DNA of 64,000 bases, taken from contig NC_014363.1 in the NCBI RefSeq assembly GCF_000143845.1, positions 62,001-126,000 on the forward strand, given 5' to 3'. A program made the position numbers and the translations under genes. Below are positions 33,795-44,846 of this stretch, one piece after another. Positions within the stretch are counted from its first letter, which is position 1, and each line of letters begins with the position of its first letter. Under the pieces are notes generated by a model, which saw only the letters and a program-made list of their open reading frames with translations, ran no database searches and had not been told where the DNA came from. The DNA comes from Olsenella uli DSM 7084 (GTDB lineage: Bacteria; Actinomycetota; Coriobacteriia; Coriobacteriales; Atopobiaceae).

Positions 33795-34802
33795 ATGATT
33801 GTCGAGAAGAAAGCCCATGCCGCCTCTGGCTGGACGATGCTGTTCGTGAACGTGGTGGCGTACCTAGCCGCTGTCGTGCTCATGGTGCGGGGAATAGAGG
33901 CCCTCGCAGTCGCCGATGACTTGGGGCCCGCCACCCCGCCCGCCTCCGCCCTTCCAGAGCTTCTGGGAGGCGTGGCGCTGCTGGTCGTTGCAATCATCGT
34001 GAGCAACGGGTTCTTTGCCCTGCAGCCCGGTCAGGCGCGCGTGTGCGTGCTCTTCGGCAAGTACGTGGGAACCGTGCGTGACGAGGGGCTGCGTTGGGCC
34101 AACCCCTTCTATTCCAAGAACCTGGGCATGTCCTCCGATGAGGATCCTACGGCCAGCATCCTGACGGGCGGCGCCAAGCTTGGTGGGCACAAGCACGTCT
34201 CGACTATCTCCACGCGCGCCCGCACGCTCAACGGTGACCGCCTGAAGGTCAACGACAAGATGGGCAACCCCATCGAAATCGCGACCGTGGTGGTGTGGCG
34301 CGTCTCGGACACCGCCAAGGCCGTCTTCGACGTGGACGACTACGAGAGCTTCGTCTCCATGCAGACCGAGACGGCCCTGCGCCACGTGGCGAGCGTCTAC
34401 GCCTACGACCACATGGAGGACGACGACAGCACCAACTCGTCCATCACGTTGCGCTCCAACATCGAGGAGGTCTCGGACTCCCTCAAGGAGGAACTCGACC
34501 GTCGTCTTGCCTCCGCCGGCGTGTCCGTGGAGGACGCTCGTCTCACGCACCTTGCCTACGCGCCCGAGATTGCCCAGGCGATGCTGCGCCGCCAGCAGGC
34601 AGAGGCCATCATCGCCGCCCGCAAGAAGATCGTGGAGGGTGCGGTGAGCATGGTCGACATGGCGCTCAAGCAGCTCTCCCGCGAGGGCGTGGTGGATTTC
34701 GACGAGGACCGCAAGGCCGTGATGGCGTCCAACCTCATGGTGGTGCTCTGCGGCGAATCCGAGGCCCAGCCCGTGCTCAACACCGGTTCGCTTTACCAGT
34801 AG
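33795..34802 (+). CDS. SPFH/band 7 domain membrane protein
   Basis: The 335-residue stomatin-like protein has two membrane helices at about 13-32 and 55-74, followed by an SPFH domain ([33 protein letters not shown]) and a helical C-terminal part ([26 protein letters not shown]). SPFH proteins form large ring assemblies that organise membrane patches. AAGGGGAG precedes the ATG. A strong palindromic operator sits over its promoter, and a tiny ribbon-helix-helix-like gene follows after 10 bases. Confidence 0.9.
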   Translation: MIVEKKAHAASGWTMLFVNVVAYLAAVVLMVRGIEALAVADDLGPATPPASALPELLGGVALLVVAIIVSNGFFALQPGQARVCVLFGKYVGTVRDEGLRWANPFYSKNLGMSSDEDPTASILTGGAKLGGHKHVSTISTRARTLNGDRLKVNDKMGNPIEIATVVVWRVSDTAKAVFDVDDYESFVSMQTETALRHVASVYAYDHMEDDDSTNSSITLRSNIEEVSDSLKEELDRRLASAGVSVEDARLTHLAYAPEIAQAMLRRQQAEAIIAARKKIVEGAVSMVDMALKQLSREGVVDFDEDRKAVMASNLMVVLCGESEAQPVLNTGSLYQ

Positions 34803-34812
34803 GCGGTGACCC

Positions 34813-35007
34813 ATGGCAGCGCGGAAGCAATATCCCCTGCGCATCGACCCTGTCGTATGGGAGGCCGTGGAGCGTTGGGCAAAAGACGAGATGCGCAGTG
34901 CCAACGGGCAGGTCGAGTGGATGTTGCGCGACGCTCTGCGTCGCGCAGGGCGCCTTCCTGGTGCTTCTGGTACCCATGCGGGCACGGAGGGCAGACGCCA
35001 AGGCTGA
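34813..35007 (+). CDS. Small ribbon-helix-helix-like protein paired with SPFH gene
   Basis: The 64-residue protein contains KQYPLRIDPVVWEAVERWAKDEMRSANGQ in sequence, the pattern of Arc/MetJ-type ribbon-helix-helix proteins: a beta strand with alternating residues, then two helices. The C-terminus is a polar tail. It starts 10 bases after the SPFH stop and is probably co-translated. It may bind DNA and regulate the operon, perhaps at the palindrome at 33714-33735. A second view is that it acts as a small adaptor of the SPFH protein. Confidence 0.7.
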   Translation: MAARKQYPLRIDPVVWEAVERWAKDEMRSANGQVEWMLRDALRRAGRLPGASGTHAGTEGRRQG

Positions 35008-35142
35008 CAGATGACAAGGACGGCAGGGCCGAACGGGCCGGCAGGCTCGGTGGGGCAGTCGGGGGCGTTCGAGGGGGCGGGGCTCAGCCGTGGGTCCCAC
35101 CCCTTTGGCATGAGCGTCAGATGACGGCGCGTGTTTTCCTCG

Positions 35143-35196
35143 CTTAGTGGATTCGCTTAGAAAATCTTATATATAGACGCTTAGATATTGGTATAG
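35143..35196 (+). promoter_or_regulatory. Heat-shock operator region before clpB
   Basis: CTTAG occurs three times in direct orientation, at 35143, 35156 and 35180. The last is CTTAGAT followed by TATAG at 35192-35196, as upstream of dnaK. AAAATCTTATA (35161-35171) is nearly repeated upstream of hsp20 (AAAATCTTGTA). The region is A/T-rich in a GC-rich genome. HspR is the likely regulator. Confidence 0.55.
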
Positions 35197-35270
35197 CTGG
35201 CGTTGTGCCGGGAACAATATCCCTCGATACGCAACAAGGCCGCAGGCGCGGCTGGCAGGAGGGTGATTCC

Positions 35271-37922
<2,652 letters not shown>

Positions 37923-38154
37923 CCCCGCCCATCGGGCGGACCGGCCAGCGAACGGCCTCGCCTGCCAGACGGCCTTGCCCATCGCCATGCCGCGGCGTCC
38001 TTTCAACTTGCCGCCTGCGTGCTTTATAGTGTGAGCACGCAGGCGGTGGTGCCTGCAAGGTGAGTTGGCTGTCAGGTGGAGCCGAGGACCGGACAAGCGC
38101 GAGTCGAGCGCAGACGGGCGCCGGATGGAAGTTGATGCCGGGTGAGGAGGGACG

Positions 38155-39447
38155 ATGGCGGGCGAGAAGAACGTGCGCGGCGGAACCGCCGCGCGTCCCA
38201 TCGCGGCCGCAGTCCTTCTCGCCGTGATGTTGCTCGCGACGGCGGCCTTCGCAACCTATGGGGCGGAGCTCTGGGGCGGCAAGAGCGTTCCCAAGGTCGT
38301 CGGCACCTCTCAGGTGGCGGCGACGCAGGAGCTGGAGTCCAAGGGCTTCTCCGTCGTGGTCGCGAACGATGCCGTAGACGATGGGATCGGAAAGGCGCTC
38401 TCGACCGAGCCGGGGGCCGGCGAAAGGGCGCCCGAGGGCAGCACCGTTACGCTGCATGTGGGTGTGCAGCGGATCATTCCCCAGGTCGTGGGTCTGAGCG
38501 AGGCCGATGCCACCACTGCGCTCCGAGATGTTGGGGCCCAGCGCATCTCCATCGAGCACCAGGCCTCCACGGCACAGGAGGGCAGCGTCGTGGCCGTTGA
38601 CCCAGGAGAGGGAAGCGCGTTCGTCTCGCGCGACACCATCACCCTGACCGTGGCACAGTCCTACACCGTGCCCTATGTTATCGGCAGGACCGAAGACGAG
38701 GCGACGAAGGACATCGAGGCCGCAGGCCTTGTCGCCAGCGTGAGCTACGTCAAGTCGGATCAGAAGGCCGGGACGGTCGTCTCATGCGACCCAGGCCAGG
38801 GCACGCGCATCGGCGCAGGCGGCACCGTTGCCCTTCAGGTGGTGGAGGTCAACCCGAGCGACTACCATCACCTGGGCGAGTACTTTAGGTATTCCCCTCG
38901 ACGCATCGACGAGTGGCTGACCGAGCAGGGCTTTTCCCTCCAGGCCTCTCACGAGGACGCCAACGGCATGGCCCAGGCGCTCTTTGTCTCGGCTGATAAG
39001 GGTACGGTCAGGCTCGACTCCAACCCGTTCGCGCATAACTTCGACGCGTCCCAGGGAGCGGGCGATGACGTGCTGGCGCGTGGCGCACGCTTTGAAGGCG
39101 TGCGGCTCGAGCTGGCGTCGTCCGACGTCCCCGCGACGGCAGCGAACCTTTCCGACGAGGCGCTGCGGCAGATAGTGGAGCTCTGCGGCTTCTCGGGTCA
39201 GACGGCGAAGGTGACCCAGGACAACATCCGCCTGCCCCAAGGCGCCAGCAAGGGGACGGCGAGCTTTGCCTGCGCGTATGGCGTGCAGAATGGCTACAGC
39301 TGGTCCGTCGTCATCGTGAGCGACGCGGGACAACTGCGCGTCGCCGCGAGCTGTGCCCCGACGTCGCTCTATGACCAGTATGACCTTACGGGCTTTGGCG
39401 GCGGCGTTGCGGACATGATCGCCTATATCGACGCGTACACCGGATAG
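38155..39447 (+). CDS. Membrane-anchored protein with three PASTA domains
   Basis: The 430-residue protein has an N-terminal membrane helix at about 15-35. Three PASTA domains follow, at about 44-105, 107-168 and 170-232 (VPKVVGTSQVAATQELESKG, IPQVVGLSEADATTALRDVG, VPYVIGRTEDEATKDIEAAG). A 190-residue C-terminal part was not recognised. PASTA domains bind peptidoglycan fragments and are normally joined to a Ser/Thr kinase or a penicillin-binding protein. Here neither catalytic domain is present, so the protein may be a sensor or wall-binding factor. GAGGAGGG precedes the ATG. Confidence 0.87.
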   Translation: MAGEKNVRGGTAARPIAAAVLLAVMLLATAAFATYGAELWGGKSVPKVVGTSQVAATQELESKGFSVVVANDAVDDGIGKALSTEPGAGERAPEGSTVTLHVGVQRIIPQVVGLSEADATTALRDVGAQRISIEHQASTAQEGSVVAVDPGEGSAFVSRDTITLTVAQSYTVPYVIGRTEDEATKDIEAAGLVASVSYVKSDQKAGTVVSCDPGQGTRIGAGGTVALQVVEVNPSDYHHLGEYFRYSPRRIDEWLTEQGFSLQASHEDANGMAQALFVSADKGTVRLDSNPFAHNFDASQGAGDDVLARGARFEGVRLELASSDVPATAANLSDEALRQIVELCGFSGQTAKVTQDNIRLPQGASKGTASFACAYGVQNGYSWSVVIVSDAGQLRVAASCAPTSLYDQYDLTGFGGGVADMIAYIDAYTG

Positions 39448-39461
39448 GGAAAACGGAGGGC

Positions 39462-39731
39462 GTGACGGGCCGGATGGACTCAGTCAGAGGCATAGGTGCG
39501 AGCGGAAGTATGGACGTAGGTGCGGGCACGGGCGTAGGGGTCACCAACACCTCTGATGTCACCGTCGGCGCATCTGACGGCGCTTGTGCATCCGTCGCCG
39601 CCAGCCCCGTCGACAGTGATGGGCGGACGGCGTTCCTGCGTGCCGAGAACGAGGACGATGACGGCTACGATCCCTACTCGGATCGTCGTCCTGATCCAGA
39701 GCCTCTGTTTGAAAGGGACCCCTGGAGATAG
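39462..39731 (+). CDS. Small hypothetical protein with acidic C-terminus
   Basis: This 89-residue frame begins at a GTG 14 bases after the PASTA gene stop; an ATG four codons later is also possible. The first 50 residues are Gly/Ser/Ala/Val-rich and probably disordered. The last 35 (FLRAENEDDDGYDPYSDRRP, then DPEPLFERDPWR) look like real protein sequence: acidic and aromatic. No family was recognised. It may be co-transcribed with the PASTA gene. Confidence 0.5.
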   Translation: MTGRMDSVRGIGASGSMDVGAGTGVGVTNTSDVTVGASDGACASVAASPVDSDGRTAFLRAENEDDDGYDPYSDRRPDPEPLFERDPWR

Positions 39732-39795
39732 CGGCTCCCTGCTCTGGTGCCGGACCTGACGAGTGTCCCGCCACCCCAGCGCCGACGTTCCAGCG

Positions 39796-40353
39796 CTAAT
39801 GGTTCAACAGGTGCCAGATGAAGGCGGCGACAAGGGCCAGGACGAGCACGACAACGATGAGCGAGAGCACCGAGCGGCGCTTGCGGATGCTCTCTTGCGA
39901 CCGGAAGATCGAGCGTCGCCCCTTGGGAATCTCAAGGTACTGGCCGTAACGACTGCCCTTGAGCCCCGAGACGTTGCGTCTCGCCCGCCTATACTGTCCG
40001 CTCCCGCCCGAGAACGCATGGCCGATGGTGACGTTCGAGTCGTGCTGGTAGCCAGCCGCTGGGCTGTCGTCATCGGTGCCGACGTCGTTGATGGCCTCCT
40101 GCGTGCGATGTGGTGCGCGCTGCCTGACGTAAGGCGCGTGTCCCCGAGCGGGCACATGGACATAGCGTTGTCCCTGCGAGGTGGGCACGCCACCCTCCAG
40201 GTCAACGTCTTGTGCGCCGGCGCCCCGCACATGGGCCTCGTGCACGTCGGCGCCCTCTCCGCCAGAGACGCTCGGGGCGGCGTCGCCCGCCTTGGCGTCA
40301 AGGTCCGAAAGATCCTCGATCATCCAGTCAGGGACATGTGCGTTGTCGCTCAT
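39796..40353 (-). CDS. Hypothetical protein with a C-terminal membrane anchor
   Basis: The 185-residue protein begins at the ATG at 40353, which has GGAGGG about 7 bases upstream. The N-terminal 130 residues are polar and low in complexity. A basic stretch (RSIFRSQESIRKRRS) is followed by one membrane helix (VLSLIVVVLVLALVAAFIWHLL) that ends the protein, as in tail-anchored proteins. No family was recognised. It is divergent from hsp20, separated by the heat-shock operator region, so it might share that control. Confidence 0.7.
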   Translation of the reverse strand: MSDNAHVPDWMIEDLSDLDAKAGDAAPSVSGGEGADVHEAHVRGAGAQDVDLEGGVPTSQGQRYVHVPARGHAPYVRQRAPHRTQEAINDVGTDDDSPAAGYQHDSNVTIGHAFSGGSGQYRRARRNVSGLKGSRYGQYLEIPKGRRSIFRSQESIRKRRSVLSLIVVVLVLALVAAFIWHLLNH

Positions 40354-40447
40354 GTGAGGCCCTCCGCGCTGCCTTTCGCCGAATACGGCTCCATCATACG
40401 GCAGCACTCGCCTTGTGACCATCAGACGATAAATGCTCACGGAGCTT

Positions 40448-40516
40448 AATCTAAGTTAATTGACTTAGATTTACTAAGCGATATCAACTAAGAAAATCTT
40501 GTACGAAAGGTATAAA
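40448..40516 (+). promoter_or_regulatory. Heat-shock operator and promoter before hsp20
   Basis: AATCTAAG (40448-40455) and CTTAGATT (40464-40471) form an 8-bp inverted repeat with an 8-base spacer. CTTAG-ATTTA-CTAAG (40464-40478) and a further CTAAG (40488-40492) follow. A TATAAA box is at 40511-40516. This is the richest cluster of the half-sites also seen before dnaK and clpB. Confidence 0.65.
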
Positions 40517-40597
40517 ACCCCACCAGGAGGGAACATACCTTATCGAAACGGGAGGCGCACATACCGGGGCGCCTAGACGCAAAGGAGTTGAGGGACT

Positions 40598-41035
40598 ATG
40601 GCAAGCATGATTCCGTACGGCAGCAACTACGACAGGGCACTGCGCAGGGCTTTCGATCCATTCGGCTCGTTCTTCTCGGATCCGTTCGGCACTCTGGCCT
40701 CCGTCGCCAACGATGGTGCGTTCAAGATGAACGTCGAGGATGCGGGTGACGCGTACGTCGTCACCGCAGAGCTCTCAGGTGTCAAGCGTGACGAGATCGA
40801 CGTGGAGCTCAACGAGGGTCGCCTGTCCATCTCGGTGGACAGGAAGGAGTCCGAGGAGGAGAAGGGCAAGAACTACCTGCACAAGGAGACCAGCGAGTGG
40901 AGCGCCACCCGCGGCGTCTACCTCAAGGACGCCGCCACCTCTGGACTGACCGCGCGCTTGGACGGCGGGGTCCTGACCGTCAACGTCCCCAAGCAGGACG
41001 AGAAGGCCAACGTCACCAAGGTCTCGATTGACTAG
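40598..41035 (+). CDS. Small heat-shock protein Hsp20 (alpha-crystallin family)
   Basis: The 145-residue holding chaperone binds unfolding proteins without ATP. The alpha-crystallin domain covers about 45-140: MNVEDAGDAYVVTAELSGVK, the YLHKETSEWSATRGVYL strand region, and ARLDGGVLTVNVPKQ near the end. The C-terminus lacks a clear I-x-I motif. AAAGGAG stands about 14 bases before the ATG. Three kinds of CTTAG/CTAAG repeats upstream suggest HspR control. Confidence 0.94.
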   Translation: MASMIPYGSNYDRALRRAFDPFGSFFSDPFGTLASVANDGAFKMNVEDAGDAYVVTAELSGVKRDEIDVELNEGRLSISVDRKESEEEKGKNYLHKETSEWSATRGVYLKDAATSGLTARLDGGVLTVNVPKQDEKANVTKVSID

Positions 41036-41167
41036 CTGCAGTAGCGGCTTGTGTGCTCGGCCATCGCTCGGGACGGGTCGCCCACAGCGGGCGCATGAGG
41101 TCGCGTACGAGGCATGCACGTGATCCTCGTGTACGGGGTGTACGTGGAACACGAGACAGGCGGACTG

Positions 41168-41193
41168 GGGGGCGGTGCTTCGGCGCCGCCCCC
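41168..41193. terminator. Bidirectional hairpin with TTCG tetraloop
   Basis: GGGGGCGGTGC (41168-41178) pairs over 11 bp (one T-G) with GCGCCGCCCCC (41183-41193) around TTCG, a very stable structure. It lies between the convergent hsp20 and WalJ-like genes. No T run is present on either side. Confidence 0.65.
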
Positions 41194-41236
41194 ATCGTTG
41201 TGCGTCGCCGGACCCTCTCGCAGCCTGCCGAGCAGG

Positions 41237-42061
41237 TCACCAAACGCTCAGCGGGGTGGTCTGGCTCGCTGCGCGGACGGTAAGCGTCCCGTCGGGCGAG
41301 CGTGCCTCGGCGGCATTGTCGGCGAGCACCTCGGCCCCCACGGCGGCGGCAAGCGTGCGGACGCATACGCCCGGTCGGTTGTTCTTCTCGGAGAGATGGA
41401 GCGCGATGACGGTCTCCGTGTCAGGTCCCACCAAGAGCGGTAGGGCCTCGGCGCATTGCGCGTTGGAAAGATGACCGGTGTCGCTACCCACTCGTGCGCG
41501 GAGGAATGCGGGATAGGGGCCATGGGCAAGTAGGTCCACGTCATGGTTGGATTCGATGCCCAAGATGCGCACGTCGCGCAGGAGTCCCAGGGCCTCGGCC
41601 GTGAGGAGGCCGGAGTCGGTGCACCAGCCAAGGGCGTCTTCGGCCTGACCGTCATCACCCGTGACCGAGAAGCGAAAGCCCATGGGGTCGCCCACGTCGT
41701 GCGAGGTGGGGAAGCACTGGACGTGCATGCCCGCGACGTCGAACGAGTCGCTGTGACCCACGAGGTCAAACGAGAGGCCGGCCAAGCGCGGGCTCCCGCT
41801 GACGGTGCCTGCCGTTGCGACCAGCGTACCGCCGAAGTGCTTGGCAAAGACAGGGATTCCCGCCACGTGGTCGGAGTGCTCGTGCGTCAGGAGCAGCGCC
41901 GAGACGCGACCCATGTCCACGCCCAGGTCGCCCGCACGTCTCAGGAGTTCGCGGCGTGAGATGCCACAGTCGATCAGGATGCTGCCTTTGGGCCCCTCCA
42001 CTACGGCAGCGTTTCCCTTGGAACCGCTGGCTAGGACGTGCAGGTGTATATGGGGATACAT
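41237..42061 (-). CDS. Metallo-beta-lactamase-fold hydrolase (WalJ/YycJ-like)
   Basis: The 274-residue protein has the binuclear metal motif LLTHEHSDHVAG and the family start LHVLASGSKGNAAVVEGPKG, followed by ILIDCGISRREL. FPTSHDVGDPMGF and HLSEKNN supply further metal ligands. Relatives (YycJ/WalJ) are linked to cell-wall control or double-strand DNA processing in Firmicutes; the chemical activity is probably a nuclease or phosphodiesterase. The ATG at 42061 has only a weak GAGAGGGG site upstream. A 32-bp perfect palindrome lies 23 bases before the start. Confidence 0.88.
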   Translation of the reverse strand: MYPHIHLHVLASGSKGNAAVVEGPKGSILIDCGISRRELLRRAGDLGVDMGRVSALLLTHEHSDHVAGIPVFAKHFGGTLVATAGTVSGSPRLAGLSFDLVGHSDSFDVAGMHVQCFPTSHDVGDPMGFRFSVTGDDGQAEDALGWCTDSGLLTAEALGLLRDVRILGIESNHDVDLLAHGPYPAFLRARVGSDTGHLSNAQCAEALPLLVGPDTETVIALHLSEKNNRPGVCVRTLAAAVGAEVLADNAAEARSPDGTLTVRAASQTTPLSVW

Positions 42062-42452
42062 GGCCTCGGGACCCCTCTCGTTCGCATCCCTCGCGCGGCG
42101 CGCCGCGCGAGGGATGTGTTGCGTGCGCCATCGAGCGCCCGTCCGAAGCCTTGCTTTTGGACGAGTCCGCTTGGCTCCGTAGACCTTAGCGCATGGCGGA
42201 GACACCAATCGGCTGGCTCGGCATTTCCGGGTGACGACAAGGGACTGCCAGACGTCTCGTTTCCCCGTTCTACCTACCATTTGCGTAAAAGGTCTGAAAA
42301 TGAGGCTGCGTATCCCTATCATTGCGCTTCGGTTACCTGCGCATTTCTGTAATGTTGCATACGACTGAAAGGAGGGACTCGCACGTCGCGATTCTGCGTC
42401 GCACGGCGTGCGTTCGCCGCCAGAGCCCCCTGCATGCCGGAAGGGAGAGCGT
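42062..42452. other. Divergent intergenic region with a long palindrome
   Basis: This 391-base region separates the WalJ-like gene from the pepT remnant. Apart from the palindrome at 42085-42116 I see no gene. The part 42240-42370 is less GC-rich. The pepT remnant still has its ribosome site (AAGGGAG, 42441-42447). Confidence 0.5.
42085..42116. repeat. Perfect 32-bp palindrome without loop
   Basis: The left arm CATCCCTCGCGCGGCG (42085-42100) is the exact reverse complement of the right arm (42101-42116). With no spacer it would form a cruciform or a long RNA hairpin in the leader of the WalJ-like gene. A chance match of this length is very unlikely. Confidence 0.9.
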
Positions 42453-42653
42453 ATGGGAGCGGTCGACAGGCTTCTGAGGTACGTGGCGGTTAGGACCCCG
42501 AGCGACGAGGGCAACGATGCCCAATGCTCCAGCAGTCCGGATGAGTTCAAGCTTGCCAGTCTCCTGGCGGACGAGCTGCGTGGCCTGGGGGTAGGGGACG
42601 TCCGTGTGAGCGATGATTGCTTCGTCTATGCCAAGGTGCCGGCGACCTCATGA
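42453..42653 (+). pseudogene. pepT: pepT remnant: N-terminal fragment of peptidase T
   Basis: Sixty-six codons match the N-terminus of the tripeptidase PepT: AVDRLLRYVAVRTPSDEG, then EFKLASLLADELRGLGVGDV and DDCFVYAKVPAT. The full enzyme has about 410 residues, and the metal-binding catalytic domain is missing. The start and ribosome site (AAGGGAG) are intact. At about 42645-42655 the frame passes straight into the transporter remnant, so a deletion joined two genes here. Translation, if it occurs, yields a short dead peptide. Confidence 0.85.
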
Positions 42654-43086
42654 GCGTCGCGCTGGTCTTAGGCGTAGCACGTGCGGTCAACATCCTGCTC
42701 GAGAACGGCTACATTTCCGACACCATCCTGAACTACTTCTCTGGCGTGGTCACGGGCATGAGCCCCATGCTCTTCATCCTCGTGATGCTGGTCGCCTACA
42801 TCATCCTGGGTTTTTCATCAACAGCTCTTCGGGCTTGGCCGTGCTCTCGATTCTCATCATGGCTCCGCTGGGTGACGCGGTCGGCATCTCGAAAGCGGCC
42901 ATCATCGCGGCATACAACTACGGCCAGGGCCTCATCAGCTACATCACCCCGACTGGCCTGATCTCGGCGTCGCTCGCCATGGTCGACGTGCCGTTCAGCC
43001 GCTGGCTCAAGTTCATCAACCCCCTGCTCGTCGCAACGATCGTGCTGAACGGCCTGCTGCTCGTCGCACAGGTGGTGATTGGGTAG
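42650..43086 (+). pseudogene. Remnant of YfcC-type transporter, C-terminal part, with frameshift
   Basis: The sequence encodes the last ~145 residues of a YfcC/arginine-antiporter-like membrane protein: VARAVNILLENGYISDTILN, MSPMLFILVMLVAYIILGF, then in another frame FINSSSGLAVLSILIMAPLG and YNYGQGLISYITPTGLISAS. The N-terminal two thirds are absent. The frames are joined at 42811-42815, where a run of five T should be six. Both the deletion and the one-base loss argue for decay, not a functional gene. Confidence 0.85.
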
Positions 43087-43273
43087 ACCGAAAAGACGTG
43101 GGCCTGCAAGAGTCGTGATGCGGGCGCGGCAGCCGAGTGCCCGGCATGGGCGCCAGGTTGCCGTACCATGTGGGTGAGGCCTTGGCCAAGCGGGACGTCG
43201 GTGCGAGCCATTCGTGCGGTGCATGGCCACGGCCCAGCCTTCGACTCGGACCCTGTCAGGGAGGACCATCAGC

Positions 43274-44785
43274 GTGCCCAGCGTCAACCGTAGATATGCC
43301 AGCGCGACACCTCTCTTCGAACGTCCGTCGTCCGTGCATGGCGAGGAGACGCGCGCACCCGTGGTGCTCATGGTCTCGGGTGGTGCCGACTCGTCTGCGC
43401 TGCTCCTGCTTGCGGCGACCTCGACACTGGATATAGATGACGGGCGTGGCGTCGCCCGCATCGCTCGTGAGCGTCTGCACGTCCTGCATGTGAACCATCA
43501 GCTCAGGGGCATTGATGCCGAGGAGGACGAGGAGTTCGTCCGCGAGCTGTCGTCGCGCTACGGGATACCCTGCACCGTGCGGCGCGTCGACGTCGCCGCA
43601 CTTGCGCGGGAGGGCTCTGGCTCAGGCGCCAACGTGGAGAACGCTGGCCGCGAGGCGCGCTACGCCGCCGCCGCCGAGCTCGCGGGCCAGCTCTCGCGGG
43701 AGTTCGGCACGCCGCGTGCGGCGGCGCGCATCCTGACGGCGCACACCGCCGACGACCGGGCGGAGACCTTCTTCATGAACGCCATCCGGGGGACGGGACC
43801 CCAGGGCCTCTCGTCCATACCCCGTCGCCGCAACCTCATCGTACGCCCCCTGCTGGGACGTACCCACGAGGAGCTCTGCGACCTGCTGCGCATGAGCGGC
43901 ATCGTCTGGCGTGAGGACAAGACCAATGCCGATACGCGCTACCTGCGATCCTACGTGCGTCACGAGGTCATGCCCGTTGTCCGGGCGCGCAACCCGCGTG
44001 TGACGGCGAACCTGGCCACCACCTGCGACCTACTTTCCGACGAGGACTCCTATCTGGGCCAGGTGGCATGGCGCAGCTATCGTGACCTTTTGAGGCGCCA
44101 GTCGGATGGCATGGTCGCGCTCGACGCCGGACGACTGGGTGCCGCTGAGGTTGCCATCGCGCGGCGCGTGGTGCGCCAGGCGATCCTGGCCGTGCGTCCC
44201 GATGCGCGCCTGGAGGCCCGACACGTCGACCGCGTTCTCGGTCTGGTCGCCGCCGGTGGCGGCTCTGCCAGCATCCCTTTGGGCTGCGACGCCCGTGTGG
44301 AGTACGGGCTGCTCTTCGTCCGGGACCACGACAGCGGGAGGGGCACGGTCGCCCTCTGGCTCGACGTTCCCGGCCAGGCGAGGCTTCCCGACGGCCGCGG
44401 TGTCCGGGCGCGCCTGACCGAGGTGCCCACGGGCTCGCGTGCCGACGAGCTGGCCCGCGCGCATGCCGTGGAGTGGGCGGGGGAGTCGGTGCTCCTGGAT
44501 GCCGCCTCCTGCGGGCTCGACCGTGCGTCGGGAGGCAGGCTCTGGGTCGATGTGGCCGTCCCAGGCGATGTGATGTGCCCCCTGGGCATGCACGGACAGT
44601 CCAAGAAGCTCTCCGACCTTCTCAACGAGGCGCGCATCCCAGCGGCCGACCGTCGGCGCGTGCCCGTCGTGCGCACCTCGCCCACGGGGAACATCCTGTG
44701 GGTGGCGGGTGTCCGCCCGGACGAGCGCGTTCGTTGTGTGCCCGCAACGAAGCTGCTGCTGGAATTGAGTATCCTTAGCTTGTAG
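43274..44785 (+). CDS. tilS: tRNA(Ile)-lysidine synthetase
   Basis: The 503-residue enzyme adds lysine to C34 of tRNA-Ile(CAU) so that it reads AUA. The PP-loop ATP motif is VSGGADSSALLLL, followed by the TilS_N domain (HVNHQLRGIDAEEDEEFV, AHTADDRAETFFMNAIRG) and the C-terminal TilS_C domain (LGMHGQSKKLSDLLNEARIP). I chose the GTG at 43274, with AGGGAGG 9 bases upstream; GTG 43214 and ATG 43223 lack a ribosome site. It begins the conserved tilS-hpt-ftsH block. Confidence 0.92.
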   Translation: MPSVNRRYASATPLFERPSSVHGEETRAPVVLMVSGGADSSALLLLAATSTLDIDDGRGVARIARERLHVLHVNHQLRGIDAEEDEEFVRELSSRYGIPCTVRRVDVAALAREGSGSGANVENAGREARYAAAAELAGQLSREFGTPRAAARILTAHTADDRAETFFMNAIRGTGPQGLSSIPRRRNLIVRPLLGRTHEELCDLLRMSGIVWREDKTNADTRYLRSYVRHEVMPVVRARNPRVTANLATTCDLLSDEDSYLGQVAWRSYRDLLRRQSDGMVALDAGRLGAAEVAIARRVVRQAILAVRPDARLEARHVDRVLGLVAAGGGSASIPLGCDARVEYGLLFVRDHDSGRGTVALWLDVPGQARLPDGRGVRARLTEVPTGSRADELARAHAVEWAGESVLLDAASCGLDRASGGRLWVDVAVPGDVMCPLGMHGQSKKLSDLLNEARIPAADRRRVPVVRTSPTGNILWVAGVRPDERVRCVPATKLLLELSILSL

Positions 44786-44846
44786 AGGAAATCCCCGCAG
44801 GGCGGCCCGCGCTGGCGTCGGCGGCGACACGAGGAGGGCTGGCGGC

